From Methanoculleus taiwanensis (GTDB taxonomy: Archaea > Halobacteriota > Methanomicrobia > Methanomicrobiales > Methanoculleaceae): a DNA stretch of 64,000 bases. Shown piece after piece: positions 1 to 9,251 of this stretch. Every line of letters begins with the position of its first letter. Position 1 is the first letter of the stretch. The DNA lies in the NCBI RefSeq assembly GCF_004102725.1, contig NZ_LHQS01000002.1, forward strand, positions 921,984 through 985,983, written 5' to 3'. The position numbers were made by a program, and so were the translations under genes. Below the pieces are notes generated by a model. The model did no database searches. It was not told the origin of the DNA and saw only the letters and a list, made by a program, of their open reading frames with translations.

Positions 1-2429
1 TCGCCGTGATCGATGAGCCTGTAGACCCGAACTTTCACCCAGTCCATGATCACGAGTTCTTCGACGATGGAGTACAGCCAGACGAGCCCGGCCAGGTACC
101 AGCCGATCGGCGTGACCCCGATACCGACGGCGACGATGACGGTCGCAATGGCTTTGGTGATGATCGCCGACCAGAGCAGAGCCGATCCCGGCCTGATCGA
201 CCAGAACGGCCCCCTGGTGCGGGAGACGAAGATCGTGAGGTGCCCCGCCACCGCCAGCTTCAGGAAGATGAGCGACTGGACGACCGCAAGGCTCAATCCC
301 AACGTTATATAGGCCAGATAGAAGAGAATAACCGTGGCAATGACCCCCACAAATCCGATGAGTGTCGCAAGGGTGATGATCTCCCGCATCTTCCACTGTT
401 CCGGAGACTGTGAGTAGAGGACGTTATCGTAGGCGATGGTCATAATCGGGAGGTCGTTTAAGAGCGAGAGGAGCACGATCAGCAGTGCGGTGATCGGGAA
501 GACGTTGAAGATGATGATGATGGACGTGACGAAGAAGAGCACGCGGATGGTCTCGGCGATACGGTAGATCACGTAATGAACCATGCGCTGGAAGATTCTC
601 CGGCTCTCCTTGATCGCCTCGATGATCACCGAAAGTCCCGGCTTCGTGATCACGATCGATGCCGCCGACTTCGCCGCATCCGTGGCACCCGCAACGGCAA
701 TGCCGACATCGGCCCTCTTCAGAGCGGGTGCATCGTTCACGCCGTCGCCGGTCATGCCGACGATATGCCCCCGGGACTGGAGGAGGGATACGATACGGTA
801 CTTGTGTTCGGGAAACACCTCGGCAAACCCGTCCGCCTTTTCCACGATCTCCGCCGCTTCGGCGTCATGCTCATTCAGGAAGGCATCGGCGGTGGTGATA
901 TTCGTCTTTAAGTTCACCTCTTTTGCGATTTCTTTGGCTATCGCCACGTGATCCCCGGTGACCATCTTTACGTCCAGCCCCATCTCCTCCGCCGTCTTGA
1001 TGGTCGCTGCCGAGTCCTCACGGGGCGGATCGTAGAGCCCGAGCACGCCGACGTACGTCCAGGTATCCCCATCGCCGCTCCGTGCGACGCCGAGCATGCG
1101 GAACCCTTTTTTCGCAAACGTATTCGAGAGCTCATCGATCTTCCTGCCGATCTCCTCGTTTCCACCCGCAAGGTTCTGGATTACCTGGGGAGCGCCCTTT
1201 GCCGCCTTGAACTGACGCCCTTCACTGTCTTTTACCGTGGCCTCTGTGCGTTTGACCACGGGATCGAAGGGCGCGAACCTGGCAACGGTGTAGGTACCGA
1301 GTTTCTCTGTGAGGGCCTGCCCCTCTTTTGAGTCGATGATCGCGATATCGATGGGATCCCGATCTTCCCCTCTGGATGCGAGCAGGGCATCAAGCAGTAC
1401 ATCTTCCTTCCCGGCATCGCCGAACGGCACGATCTCGGAGAGGGTGAGCTTGTTCTCCGTTATCGTTCCTGTTTTATCGGAACAGAGGATGTCGACCCCG
1501 GCCATCTCCTCGATGGCAACCAGTTTGCTGACGATCGCATTGTACTTGGTGAGCGCCACCGCTCCTACGGCCATGGTGATCGACAGGACGGCCGGCATTG
1601 CCGCGGGAATCGCTGCTACGATCAGGACGAGGGCGAACTGGAGTGTAGACAGAATGCTTTCCTGCCGGACGATTGCGATAAAAAACGTGATTGCGACCAG
1701 GCTGAGTGCGAGGACGATCAGGTAATCCCCGATCTTCAGGACGGCTTTCTGGAAATGGCTGACGGTTGCCGCCTCTTCGGCAAGTTCGGCGGTTTTCCCG
1801 AAGAAAGTCTTCAGTCCCGTCGTCACCACGACACCGGTCATTTCGCCCTGTTTTGCTATGGAGCCGGAGTATGCAACATCCGCTACGTGTTTATCGACCG
1901 GCAGCGACTCCCCGGTCAGTGCGGATTCGTCTGCCGAGAGGTAGTCTCCTTCGACGAGCTTGATATCGGCGGGAATAATGTCCCCCATCCGCACACGGAC
2001 GATATCGCCGGGGACGAGCTCCCGTGCAGCGACCTCCTGCCATTCCTCGTCCCGCAATACCCGTGCTTTTACTGCAAGCTGTTTTTTAAGCATTGCAATG
2101 GCGTTTCCCGCCTGGCGGCCCTGCCAGAAACCGACGATCGCGTTGATCAGGAGCAGCGCCAGGATGAACGCGAAGTCTTCCCACTTCTGGGTAACTGCGG
2201 AGATGACCACCGCAGCCTCGATCATATAGGGGATAGGGCCTCTAAAATACTGTAAAAACTCAAGAATCGGATTTTTTTTCTGTTCCGGGATCTCGTTATA
2301 TCCGTACTGCAAAATCCGGTTCTGCGCCTCCGATGCGGAAAGACCTTTCCCGCCGGTAGACAGGGCCTGATATATATCATCCACGGACGCTTTTTTGGCA
2401 TCGTCCGTGCTGATCGCATCCTTCCCCAT
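1..2429 (-). CDS. P-type (P3A) H+-transporting ATPase, copy 1, C-terminus outside window
   Basis: Plasma-membrane proton pump of the P3A family (fungal/plant H+-ATPase type), which uses ATP to export H+. The reading frame is open from the ATG at 2429 to the window edge, so only the very C-terminus is missing. Visible in order: N-terminal cation-ATPase segment (YGYNEIPEQ), actuator loop with TGES, phosphorylation site CSDKTGT, the ATP-domain KGAP, hinge TGDGVND and the M6 segment LLNDLPIMTIAYDN, whose Asp is the one expected to carry protons. The start has a strong Shine-Dalgarno (GGGGGAGG) about 4 nt upstream and a TATA box at 2461-2473. It is clearly paralogous to the complete gene at 16632-19076. 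H+ specificity is by family; Na+ transport cannot be excluded from sequence. Confidence 0.93.
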   Translation of the reverse strand, partial: MGKDAISTDDAKKASVDDIYQALSTGGKGLSASEAQNRILQYGYNEIPEQKKNPILEFLQYFRGPIPYMIEAAVVISAVTQKWEDFAFILALLLINAIVGFWQGRQAGNAIAMLKKQLAVKARVLRDEEWQEVAARELVPGDIVRVRMGDIIPADIKLVEGDYLSADESALTGESLPVDKHVADVAYSGSIAKQGEMTGVVVTTGLKTFFGKTAELAEEAATVSHFQKAVLKIGDYLIVLALSLVAITFFIAIVRQESILSTLQFALVLIVAAIPAAMPAVLSITMAVGAVALTKYNAIVSKLVAIEEMAGVDILCSDKTGTITENKLTLSEIVPFGDAGKEDVLLDALLASRGEDRDPIDIAIIDSKEGQALTEKLGTYTVARFAPFDPVVKRTEATVKDSEGRQFKAAKGAPQVIQNLAGGNEEIGRKIDELSNTFAKKGFRMLGVARSGDGDTWTYVGVLGLYDPPREDSAATIKTAEEMGLDVKMVTGDHVAIAKEIAKEVNLKTNITTADAFLNEHDAEAAEIVEKADGFAEVFPEHKYRIVSLLQSRGHIVGMTGDGVNDAPALKRADVGIAVAGATDAAKSAASIVITKPGLSVIIEAIKESRRIFQRMVHYVIYRIAETIRVLFFVTSIIIIFNVFPITALLIVLLSLLNDLPIMTIAYDNVLYSQSPEQWKMREIITLATLIGFVGVIATVILFYLAYITLGLSLAVVQSLIFLKLAVAGHLTIFVSRTRGPFWSIRPGSALLWSAIITKAIATVIVAVGIGVTPIGWYLAGLVWLYSIVEELVIMDWVKVRVYRLIDHG

Positions 2430-2460
2430 GGACCTCCCCCGCGCCCCTCTTACCGCCGGG

Positions 2461-2473
2461 GGTATATAATTTG
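2461..2473 (-). promoter_or_regulatory. TATA box of H+-ATPase copy 1
   Basis: On the minus strand the sequence reads AAATTATATACC. It is centred about 38 nt upstream of the ATG at 2429, giving a predicted transcript start near 2441 and a short leader that carries the Shine-Dalgarno. Confidence 0.55.
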
Positions 2474-2674
2474 CTGGTGCCGCCGGAAGAGCCTGAGATG
2501 CTCCCTCTCTGCCGGGCTTATCCGGCATCGAATCGGGTGAGCGATCGAAGCATAGAGACGCCCCGATGCATCCGGGGAGGGCGCCATACCGGACGGACCG
2601 ATCAGGAACGGCGAGAGGAGCGTCCGGTCACTCCGGAAAAATGTGTATGGGGGAGGCCGGACGCTCCCGGCAGC

Positions 2675-4441
2675 TTACAGATACGCTTCCGAGGCGTATC
2701 TGCGCATCATCACATGGCTGTTGAAATAATACGCAATCAAACCGATGGCGTTTTTCATACGGTGCGTCCACTCGTCCTCCATGCTATAGTAGAGGGGCAG
2801 AATGACGTACTCGAGTTTGTTGTAGAGATCCCGGAGTTCCTGCGCTCTCCGCCGCTCTTCGGTGACCGGTTCATCGGGTCCCGGGCCAATCGCCCAGCCG
2901 GTGACGCCTTCGACGCACCCCTCGACCCACCAGCCGTCCAGAACGCTGAAGTTCATGACACCGTTAAACGCTGCTTTCATCCCGCTCGTCCCGGATGCCT
3001 CCATGGGGGGAAGCGGGGTATTCAGCCAGACATCCACGCCGGACGTGAGTTTGCCTGCCAGGTCCATTGAGTAGTTCTCCAGATAAACCACCTCGATCTC
3101 CCCCTTCAGCCGATCGCGGAATGCATAGATATCCTTGATGAGCTGCTTACCGCCCTCGTCATGCGGGTGCGCCTTTCCGGAAAAGAGCAACTGGATCGGC
3201 CATTTCCGGTTGATCTCTTTCAGCCGGTCGAGATCGGAGAAGATCAGGGTTGCCCGTTTGTACCCGGTGGCCCTGCGTGCAAACCCGATCGTCAGGACCT
3301 CGGGATCCAGGGTCACTCCGGTCGATTCGTGAACGTCGTCGATGAGTGCCGCTTTTGCCTTTACGTGGGCATCCCAGATCTCCTCGTTCGGGATCTTCCC
3401 GACCCGCACGAGCAGTTCGGGTTCGTTCGCCCACCCATGCATGTATCGGTCGAACAGTCTCTGGAACTCTGGACTGGTCCAGGTGAACGGGTGGACGCCG
3501 TTGGTAATCTCGCGAATGTGGTATCCGTGAAAGAGCTTCTGGGAGTACTCCTGGTGGGCTTTGGCAACGCCGTTGTGGTATTTGCTCATATTCAGCGCGA
3601 GCAGGGTCAGGTTCAGCCGATCCTCGCCTCCGTACTTCTTCAGGGTATCGATGGGGAAGTCGAGCGCCTTTTCGACATCGTCATACGAAAAGGTATCCAT
3701 TGCAGCAGCAACGGGCGTATGCGTCGTAAACACACACATGTCGCCTGCCGTATCGGCATCATAGCCGTTCATCCTCATGAGCTCGAGAGTGAGAAGGCTG
3801 GAGTGCCCCTCGTTCATGTGGTATCGTTCCACCCTGAAGTTCAGGGCTTTCAGCATCTTGACACCGCCGATACCCAGCACGATCTCCTGCCTGAGCCGAT
3901 AGGCACTGTCACTGCCATAGAGGTAACTGGTAATCTGCCGATCGTCCGGCGCATTCTCCTCCATATCCGTATCGAGGAGGATGACGGGAACCAGGCCACC
4001 TACCGGGCTTTCATGGTCATGGAACCAGGCACGGATATGGACATCCCGTCCCTCGATGCGTACGGTGACCGTCCGGGGCAGGAGCCGCATGTACTGAGCG
4101 GGGTTCCATTCGTCCGGAAGTTCCTGCTGCACCCCGTCCCCGGTTATCTTCTGCCTCAGATATCCTTTTCTGCTGACCAGCGTGACCGCGACGAGCGGAA
4201 TGCGGAGATCCGCACTGGATCTGACCGCATCTCCGGCGAGAACTCCCAGCCCTCCGCTGTATGTCGGAATGTCGCTTGAGAGTCCGATCTCCATCGAAAA
4301 GTATGCGACGCGTGAACCTTCCAGAAAACGGCGCCTGTGAATCTCGCTGTCGAAGTAGTAGGTCTTCCCCCAGGCATCTGCCCTGTACTCCGCGGTTTCG
4401 GTGTCGACCGGGCTTCCGGATATGGGATCTTTTACAATCAC
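2675..4441 (-). CDS. glgP: Alpha-glucan phosphorylase with degenerate N-terminal YHS-like domain
   Basis: Phosphorolysis of alpha-1,4-glucan (glycogen or maltodextrin) to glucose-1-phosphate with pyridoxal phosphate; cytoplasmic. At 588 aa it matches the short phosphorylases (TIGR02094-like) rather than the 800-aa GlgP type. Landmarks: AYFSMEIG near residue 47, YHMNEGHSS, TTHTPVAAAMD, ITNGVHPFTW, GFARRATGYKRA, and the PLP-lysine motif EASGTSGMKAAFNG near the C-terminus. The first 45 residues read KDPISGSPVD ... GKTYYFDSEIHRRRF, which lines up with the metal-binding YHS domain, but each expected Cys is replaced. The start is GTG at 4441, with GAGGGGAGG about 11 nt upstream. It opens the sugar-phosphate cluster and is divergent from the CBS and galT genes. 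The exact glucan substrate is unknown. Confidence 0.9.
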   Translation of the reverse strand: MIVKDPISGSPVDTETAEYRADAWGKTYYFDSEIHRRRFLEGSRVAYFSMEIGLSSDIPTYSGGLGVLAGDAVRSSADLRIPLVAVTLVSRKGYLRQKITGDGVQQELPDEWNPAQYMRLLPRTVTVRIEGRDVHIRAWFHDHESPVGGLVPVILLDTDMEENAPDDRQITSYLYGSDSAYRLRQEIVLGIGGVKMLKALNFRVERYHMNEGHSSLLTLELMRMNGYDADTAGDMCVFTTHTPVAAAMDTFSYDDVEKALDFPIDTLKKYGGEDRLNLTLLALNMSKYHNGVAKAHQEYSQKLFHGYHIREITNGVHPFTWTSPEFQRLFDRYMHGWANEPELLVRVGKIPNEEIWDAHVKAKAALIDDVHESTGVTLDPEVLTIGFARRATGYKRATLIFSDLDRLKEINRKWPIQLLFSGKAHPHDEGGKQLIKDIYAFRDRLKGEIEVVYLENYSMDLAGKLTSGVDVWLNTPLPPMEASGTSGMKAAFNGVMNFSVLDGWWVEGCVEGVTGWAIGPGPDEPVTEERRRAQELRDLYNKLEYVILPLYYSMEDEWTHRMKNAIGLIAYYFNSHVMMRRYASEAYL

Positions 4442-4982
4442 GGCGTATTTCGCCTCCCCTCGGGTGGAACCACTCCGGCATACGTCGCCGGACCATCCAT
4501 GCTGCAGAAACCCTTGTCAAGGGAGTCCGCATCACACCGGCCATGGCCGGATGGGGCTGTATACCCGATCGAGAGGCTGTCTCATAGACCGTGCTATATA
4601 CAGGTATCGCTCTTTGGGATTATGCGGATCACGGACACTACCTGCCGGCCGGACAGGTTCCGCCATCAAACGGGGAGCGACAGACGCCGTTATTGTATAG
4701 ACGGGGGCAATACTGCACCGATCACCCGGACAGCCGGGCCACTGCCGCATCTCGGACGGCCGCCTGCCTCCAGAGTGCTCCGGCCCCGGCAGATGGTGCA
4801 CTCCTTATCAAGGCCGGATCGTACTCTTGATAGAACGGCGGCAGAACGCGTGGCAAGATGGATACTGCATCTCCCTTCGGGGTGCAATGCCTGATCAAAG
4901 CCGGATCTGCTGATGTTCCCCGTCGGGTTACCTTCATATTACTCCAGGTGTAAAGGGTCGCGGCGGCAGGAGCAGATGATGC
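4442..4982. other. Intergenic region between glgP and the CBS gene
   Basis: About 540 bases with no convincing gene; the ORFs here lack family resemblance. This stretch must hold the promoters of the two divergent genes. A related phrase, ATCAAGGCCGGATC / ATCAAAGCCGGATC, occurs near 4808 and 4895, but no clean operator or terminator could be defined. Confidence 0.4.
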
Positions 4983-5435
4983 ATGGACCCAATGAAATAC
5001 CTCCGTGAAGATGTCGTATCAGTATCGCCCGACACGTCCGGCGTTGATGTGGCAAAGATCATGGAGCAGAAGAACGTCGGGAGTGTCGTCGTCGTCGACG
5101 GGGACGGCAGGCCGACCGGGATCATCACCGACCGCGATATGATCGTGCGGGTCGTCGCCAGGGATAAACGTCCCGAGGAGATGAAAGCCCGGGACATCAT
5201 GACCCGAAATCCCACCGCCTTCACGGAAGGCATGCAGGTCACGGATGCCATGGAGCGGATGATGAAAGAGGGGATCCGCAGAATGCCGATCGTAGATCGG
5301 AATGGCAGGTTAACCGGGATTGTAATCCCGGACGACATCATTCGCCTGCTGGGCGACGAGATATCGTACATTACCCGGAATATCGAGAAGCAGAGCCTGC
5401 CGGGCTCCCCCTTTTACCCGTATCCCATCGTATAA
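4983..5435 (+). CDS. Tandem CBS-domain protein
   Basis: A 150-aa protein made of one CBS pair (Bateman module). Repeat 1 is about residues 8-62 (SPDTSGVDVAKIMEQKNVGS ... GIITDRDMIVRVV) and repeat 2 about 70-130 (MTRNPTAFTEGM ... RRMPIVDRNGRLTGIV). Such modules bind adenine nucleotides or SAM and sense energy charge; no catalytic domain is attached. It lies at the head of the galT-treT strand of the sugar cluster, so a role as energy-sensing partner of a neighbouring enzyme is plausible but inferred. Start ATG 4983; a second ATG at 4992 is possible. Confidence 0.85.
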   Translation: MDPMKYLREDVVSVSPDTSGVDVAKIMEQKNVGSVVVVDGDGRPTGIITDRDMIVRVVARDKRPEEMKARDIMTRNPTAFTEGMQVTDAMERMMKEGIRRMPIVDRNGRLTGIVIPDDIIRLLGDEISYITRNIEKQSLPGSPFYPYPIV

Positions 5436-5633
5436 CCGTGCTTCCACGTTCAATAACCTGCTTTCCGGACGATCATGGGATGGCAGTGACGGACGATGCC
5501 TTTTGAGGAGGTATTCCGTCGGTTGGGGTCGGAGCGGCAAATCTTCTCAAGATTCGTGTGGTTGAAACAGATGCCTGATGAAACAGATCGGATTGAGCAG
5601 TCTCTCCCTGGTGCGGGGGGCACAAAAACTGAG

Positions 5634-6629
5634 ATGCGGCGGGATCCGACGACGAAGGAATGGGTCATTATCGCCCGAGACCGGGCAAAAAGACCCCACG
5701 AGTTTGTACAGAAGCACGATCGGCCGTCTCTACCTGACTATTCGCCCACCTGTCCGTTCTGTCCCGGCAATGAGAGCATGACGCCGCCGGAGTTCCTCTC
5801 GTATCAGGATCAGGGCACCGGACGCTGGCAGGTGCGGGTCTTTGCCAACAAATACCCTGCCCTCTCCCCCGTCGGCAGTACGGCACACCATACGGAAGAC
5901 GGTTTTTTTTGGGTTATGGACGGTGTAGGGGCGCACGAAGTCATCGTCGAGACACCCCTGCATAACGAACGCCTCGCCCGGATGGATCTGCGGGACATAG
6001 AGCGTGTTCTGCGGGCTTACCGGGAGCGGTACAACGCGCTCCGCACCGTAGCGTTTGTCAGGGCAATTGTCATCTTCAAGAACCACGGCCCGTCGGCAGG
6101 CACGTCGCTTGCACATTCTCATTCGCAGCTGATAGCAACGCCGGTGATACCACGGACGATGAGGCTCCGCCACGCTGTAGCCGCAGAATACTACGATAAG
6201 ACCGGCCGTTGCCTGTATCCTGACCTGAGAGAGCACGAATGCCGGGCAGGCCGGCGCATCATACTCGAGACGGAGCGGTTCGTGGTATTTCATCCATTTG
6301 CATCAAAGCGACCGTTTGAAACCTGGATCATGCCGAAAACCCAAGACGCGTCATTCGGCACCGTTCCTGATGAAGATCTGATGCCGCTTGCGGGGGTACT
6401 TCAAAAAACGCTTCAATGGCTGGATCATGGACTCAATAACCCGGATTACAACTACATCGTCTACTCTGCCCCTGTGGGGGAGGAGGATACGACGTATTTC
6501 CTCTGGCACCTGCAGATCATTCCCAGGCTCTCTGCAATGGCAGGATTCGAGCTCGGATCCGGTCTATACATCAATCCTGCCATGCCTGAGGATACCGCAC
6601 AGTTCATACGTGATCTATCGGAAAAATAG
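5634..6629 (+). CDS. galT: Galactose-1-phosphate uridylyltransferase family protein (GalT)
   Basis: HIT-superfamily nucleotidyltransferase that exchanges UMP between UDP-glucose and a sugar-1-phosphate. From the ATG at 5634 it has 331 aa and begins RRDPTTKEWVIIA, the usual GalT start; the frame is open upstream to 5496, but that extension does not resemble the family. Visible: zinc site CPFC near residue 41, the catalytic HxHxQ motif as HSHSQ near residue 175 (the first His would carry the UMP), and WHLQIIP in the C-terminal half. Among neighbouring glucan phosphorylase and trehalose synthase genes it may supply or consume UDP-glucose or G1P. A related sugar-1-phosphate nucleotidyl- or phosphoryl-transfer role is the alternative. 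Confidence 0.88.
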   Translation: MRRDPTTKEWVIIARDRAKRPHEFVQKHDRPSLPDYSPTCPFCPGNESMTPPEFLSYQDQGTGRWQVRVFANKYPALSPVGSTAHHTEDGFFWVMDGVGAHEVIVETPLHNERLARMDLRDIERVLRAYRERYNALRTVAFVRAIVIFKNHGPSAGTSLAHSHSQLIATPVIPRTMRLRHAVAAEYYDKTGRCLYPDLREHECRAGRRIILETERFVVFHPFASKRPFETWIMPKTQDASFGTVPDEDLMPLAGVLQKTLQWLDHGLNNPDYNYIVYSAPVGEEDTTYFLWHLQIIPRLSAMAGFELGSGLYINPAMPEDTAQFIRDLSEK

Positions 6630-6754
6630 CGGTCGGAATCTATTAAAGATGTGTTGCAGATATGCCGGTGGCGTGGCCATCCGGATGCCCCGTGTATGCA
6701 GGCGCGGGGGTTTTTGGTTGAGCACACTGTCCGTGAGTGGAGGCGAAGTCACGT

Positions 6755-7990
6755 ATGGATGCAATACCCGGCATAGGGATAAAAGACTATGAAAAGTACA
6801 TCGGGGCCGAAACTGTCAGACGCATTCGGGATAAAGCACGGCAGCTTCGGGACCTCCACATCGTTAACGTCAATTCGACCTATTACGGGGGAGGCGTCTC
6901 CCAGTTTCTTTCATCGACGACACTTCTGATGAATAGCCTGGGTATCAAGACCGGGTGGCGGGTGGTTCACGGCTCTCCGGACTTCTTCAGCGTCACCAAG
7001 AAGTTCCACAATGCTCTCCAGGGGGCGGATATCAACCTCACCGACAGGAAGATCCAGCTCTACGAGCAGGTCGTTTACGAGAACGCACTGCGCAATCACC
7101 TCGACCATGATATCGTCTTCGTTCATGATCCGCAGCCCCTTCCCCTGATCAGTCATTACCGGAAGGACGACCCCTGGATATGGCGATGCCATGTCGACCT
7201 GACCCGGCCGGACAAGAAGGTCTGGGACTACCTCCTCCGGTTTATCCGCCGGTACGATGCCGTTATTCTGAGCAGCAGGGATTACAGGCAGGACCTGGAC
7301 ATCCCGCAGGTTTTCTTCATGCCGAGCATCGATCCTTTCACCATTACCAATAAAGAGCTGACCGAGGAGGAGATCGACGAGCGCCTGGAGCACTACAATA
7401 TCCCCACCGATCTTCCGCTCGTCGTGCAGATATCCCGCTTCGACCGCTGGAAAGACCCGGAAGGCGTTATCGAGGCGTTCAAGATCGCCAGGAAGAAGGT
7501 AGCGTGTACGCTCGTGCTGCTGGGCAATGTGGCGACGGACGATCCGGAAGGCCCGGCTGTGTATCGTTCGCTCATGAAGAACCGGGAAGAGCGCATCATC
7601 ATTATCAGCCGTCAGGATAGCGCGCTCGTCAATGCCCTGCAGCGTCGGGCAGCGGTTGTCCTGCAGAAATCGATCCGCGAGGGGTTCGGTCTCACCGTGG
7701 CCGAGGCGATGTGGAAGGGCACGCCGGTCATCGGCGGGGATGTGGGGGGCATCCGCTACCAGATTCGTGACGGTGTGAATGGATTCCTGGTATCGTCCGT
7801 GGAGGAGGCGGCCGACCGGATCGTGCAGGTGATCAACGATCCCGACCTCAGAGACCGGCTGGGGCGGGAAGCGCATGAATCGGTGCGCCGGAACTTCCTG
7901 CTTACACGCTCAATAGAACAGGACCTCGACCTTATCGGTGCAATTAAGCCTGAGTTCCGGCTTTCCGATGCGGTGAAAATGTATGAGTGA
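6755..7990 (+). CDS. treT: Trehalose synthase TreT-like GT4 glycosyltransferase
   Basis: Retaining GT-B glycosyltransferase of family GT4, most like archaeal TreT, which couples NDP-glucose and glucose into trehalose; the trehalose phosphorylase branch is the alternative. Visible: N-terminal glycine loop STYYGGGVSQFL, HDPQPLPLI, WRCHVDLTRPD, VVQISRFDRWKDPEGVIEA opening the second Rossmann domain, and the donor-site EX7E region in REGFGLTVAEAMWKGTPVIGG. The frame opens with a GTG at 6737, but the Shine-Dalgarno GGAGGCG lies at 6739-6745, so the ATG at 6755 is the likely start (411 aa). It follows galT and faces pfkA convergently with only 23 nt between. Trehalose would be an osmolyte or a reserve. 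Confidence 0.87.
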   Translation: MDAIPGIGIKDYEKYIGAETVRRIRDKARQLRDLHIVNVNSTYYGGGVSQFLSSTTLLMNSLGIKTGWRVVHGSPDFFSVTKKFHNALQGADINLTDRKIQLYEQVVYENALRNHLDHDIVFVHDPQPLPLISHYRKDDPWIWRCHVDLTRPDKKVWDYLLRFIRRYDAVILSSRDYRQDLDIPQVFFMPSIDPFTITNKELTEEEIDERLEHYNIPTDLPLVVQISRFDRWKDPEGVIEAFKIARKKVACTLVLLGNVATDDPEGPAVYRSLMKNREERIIIISRQDSALVNALQRRAAVVLQKSIREGFGLTVAEAMWKGTPVIGGDVGGIRYQIRDGVNGFLVSSVEEAADRIVQVINDPDLRDRLGREAHESVRRNFLLTRSIEQDLDLIGAIKPEFRLSDAVKMYE

Positions 7991-8013
7991 TGGCGGCGTT
8001 CATGCCCGCACCA

Positions 8014-8982
8014 TCATTCCGAGAGGAGCGAGAATATTCTCATGACGTCGGCATCGAGCGGTTTTTTCTTCTGCCAGGTATCGTCGAACGGCGTATACGC
8101 AATCTCTCCCTTCACTTCCCCCGCCATACAGCCGCTTCGACCATCCTGGAGCGCAGTAACGGCTGCTACGCCCAGTACACTTCCGAGCACGCGGTCGCGC
8201 ACGGTGGGAGGTCCGCCCCGCTGGAGATGCCCGAGCACAACGACACGGGACTCGTAGTTCAGGAATTTCCGAACCTCGTCGGCGATCCGGAAACTCTTCC
8301 CCGGTTTTTTCCCCTCCGCCACCACTACAATCGCACTTTTCTTGCCGATTTTAAAACCCTCTTTGAGCCGGTCGCTCAGCTCGGCACTGGAGAGCGGCTC
8401 TTCGGGGATGACCAGTTCTTCGGCACCCCCGGCGATGCCGCTCTCCAGTGCCAGGAACCCGGTATGGTGCCCCATCACCTCCACGAAGAAGAGACGATCG
8501 TGCGACCGTGCCGTGTCGCGGATCCGGTCGATGGCGCTCAGAGCGCAGTTCGCGGCGGTATCAAAACCGATGCATGAGTCGGTTCCGTATACGTCGTTAT
8601 CGATGCTTCCCGGCACCCCCACAAGTGTCGTTCCCCACTCGGCAGCCAGCAGGCTTGCCCCGTGGAACGTCCCTTCGCCGCCGATGAGTATCAAACCGTC
8701 CAGGCCTGCCTGCCTGATAACCTCCGCAGCTCGCGCCCGCCCCTCCCGGGTCATGAATTCCGGGCTTCTGGACGTCTCGAGGATGGTGCCGCCGAGATGA
8801 ATGGTATTACGGATGGCCGTCCGGTCAAGCGGCACGGTATCTCCCTCGAGAAGGCCGGCGTACCCCCGGCGTATTCCGACGATCTCCAATCCGTTTGCCA
8901 GTGCGGTGCGTACCGCAGCACGGATACAGGCGTTCATGCCCGGTGCGTCACCGCCGCTTGTTAAAATACCGATTCGTCTCAT
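8014..8982 (-). CDS. pfkA: 6-phosphofructokinase, bacterial (PfkA) type
   Basis: Phosphorylates fructose-6-phosphate to fructose-1,6-bisphosphate. At 322 aa it has the classical bacterial PfkA fold: ILTSGGDAPGMNACIR at the N-terminus, IGGEGTFHGA around residues 100-109, catalytic PGSIDND with Asp128, and EVMGHHTGFLAL. Gly104 and Gly125 occupy the two positions that separate ATP-dependent (Gly/Gly) from PPi-dependent (Asp/Lys) enzymes, so ATP use is predicted. Position 103, normally Asp in contact with Mg-ATP, is Glu. Many methanogens carry ADP-dependent phosphofructokinase instead, so transfer from bacteria is likely. It is convergent with treT. Confidence 0.92.
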   Translation of the reverse strand: MRRIGILTSGGDAPGMNACIRAAVRTALANGLEIVGIRRGYAGLLEGDTVPLDRTAIRNTIHLGGTILETSRSPEFMTREGRARAAEVIRQAGLDGLILIGGEGTFHGASLLAAEWGTTLVGVPGSIDNDVYGTDSCIGFDTAANCALSAIDRIRDTARSHDRLFFVEVMGHHTGFLALESGIAGGAEELVIPEEPLSSAELSDRLKEGFKIGKKSAIVVVAEGKKPGKSFRIADEVRKFLNYESRVVVLGHLQRGGPPTVRDRVLGSVLGVAAVTALQDGRSGCMAGEVKGEIAYTPFDDTWQKKKPLDADVMRIFSLLSE

Positions 8983-9251
8983 GCTTCATCCGCTCCTCCG
9001 GAAAACAGGTTTCTCCTCTCTCATATCTTCACGCTTCTGCATCCCGGAGCACCTCCACTCCGGGCAGTGTTTTTCCCGCAGGAATACGTCGATGCAGCGC
9101 GTGAGTACCATATAATGATGTTGCTCACCTCTCCCCCATGGAGCGCGAGTTGGCTCAGCCGTCCTCTCGGGGCAGGGAATGTTTCGCATTCCGGCTCTCC
9201 TGTCGATGCGACTTCGGCAGGGTCGCATCCATTCCCGGTGTGCGCTAGGTC
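8983..9251. other. Region between pfkA and the gpmA remnant
   Basis: About 270 bases without a convincing gene. It should hold the pfkA promoter and, before decay, the first third of the adjacent phosphoglycerate mutase gene, but no reading frame here resembles the mutase N-terminus (the LVRHGES motif is absent). Confidence 0.4.
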
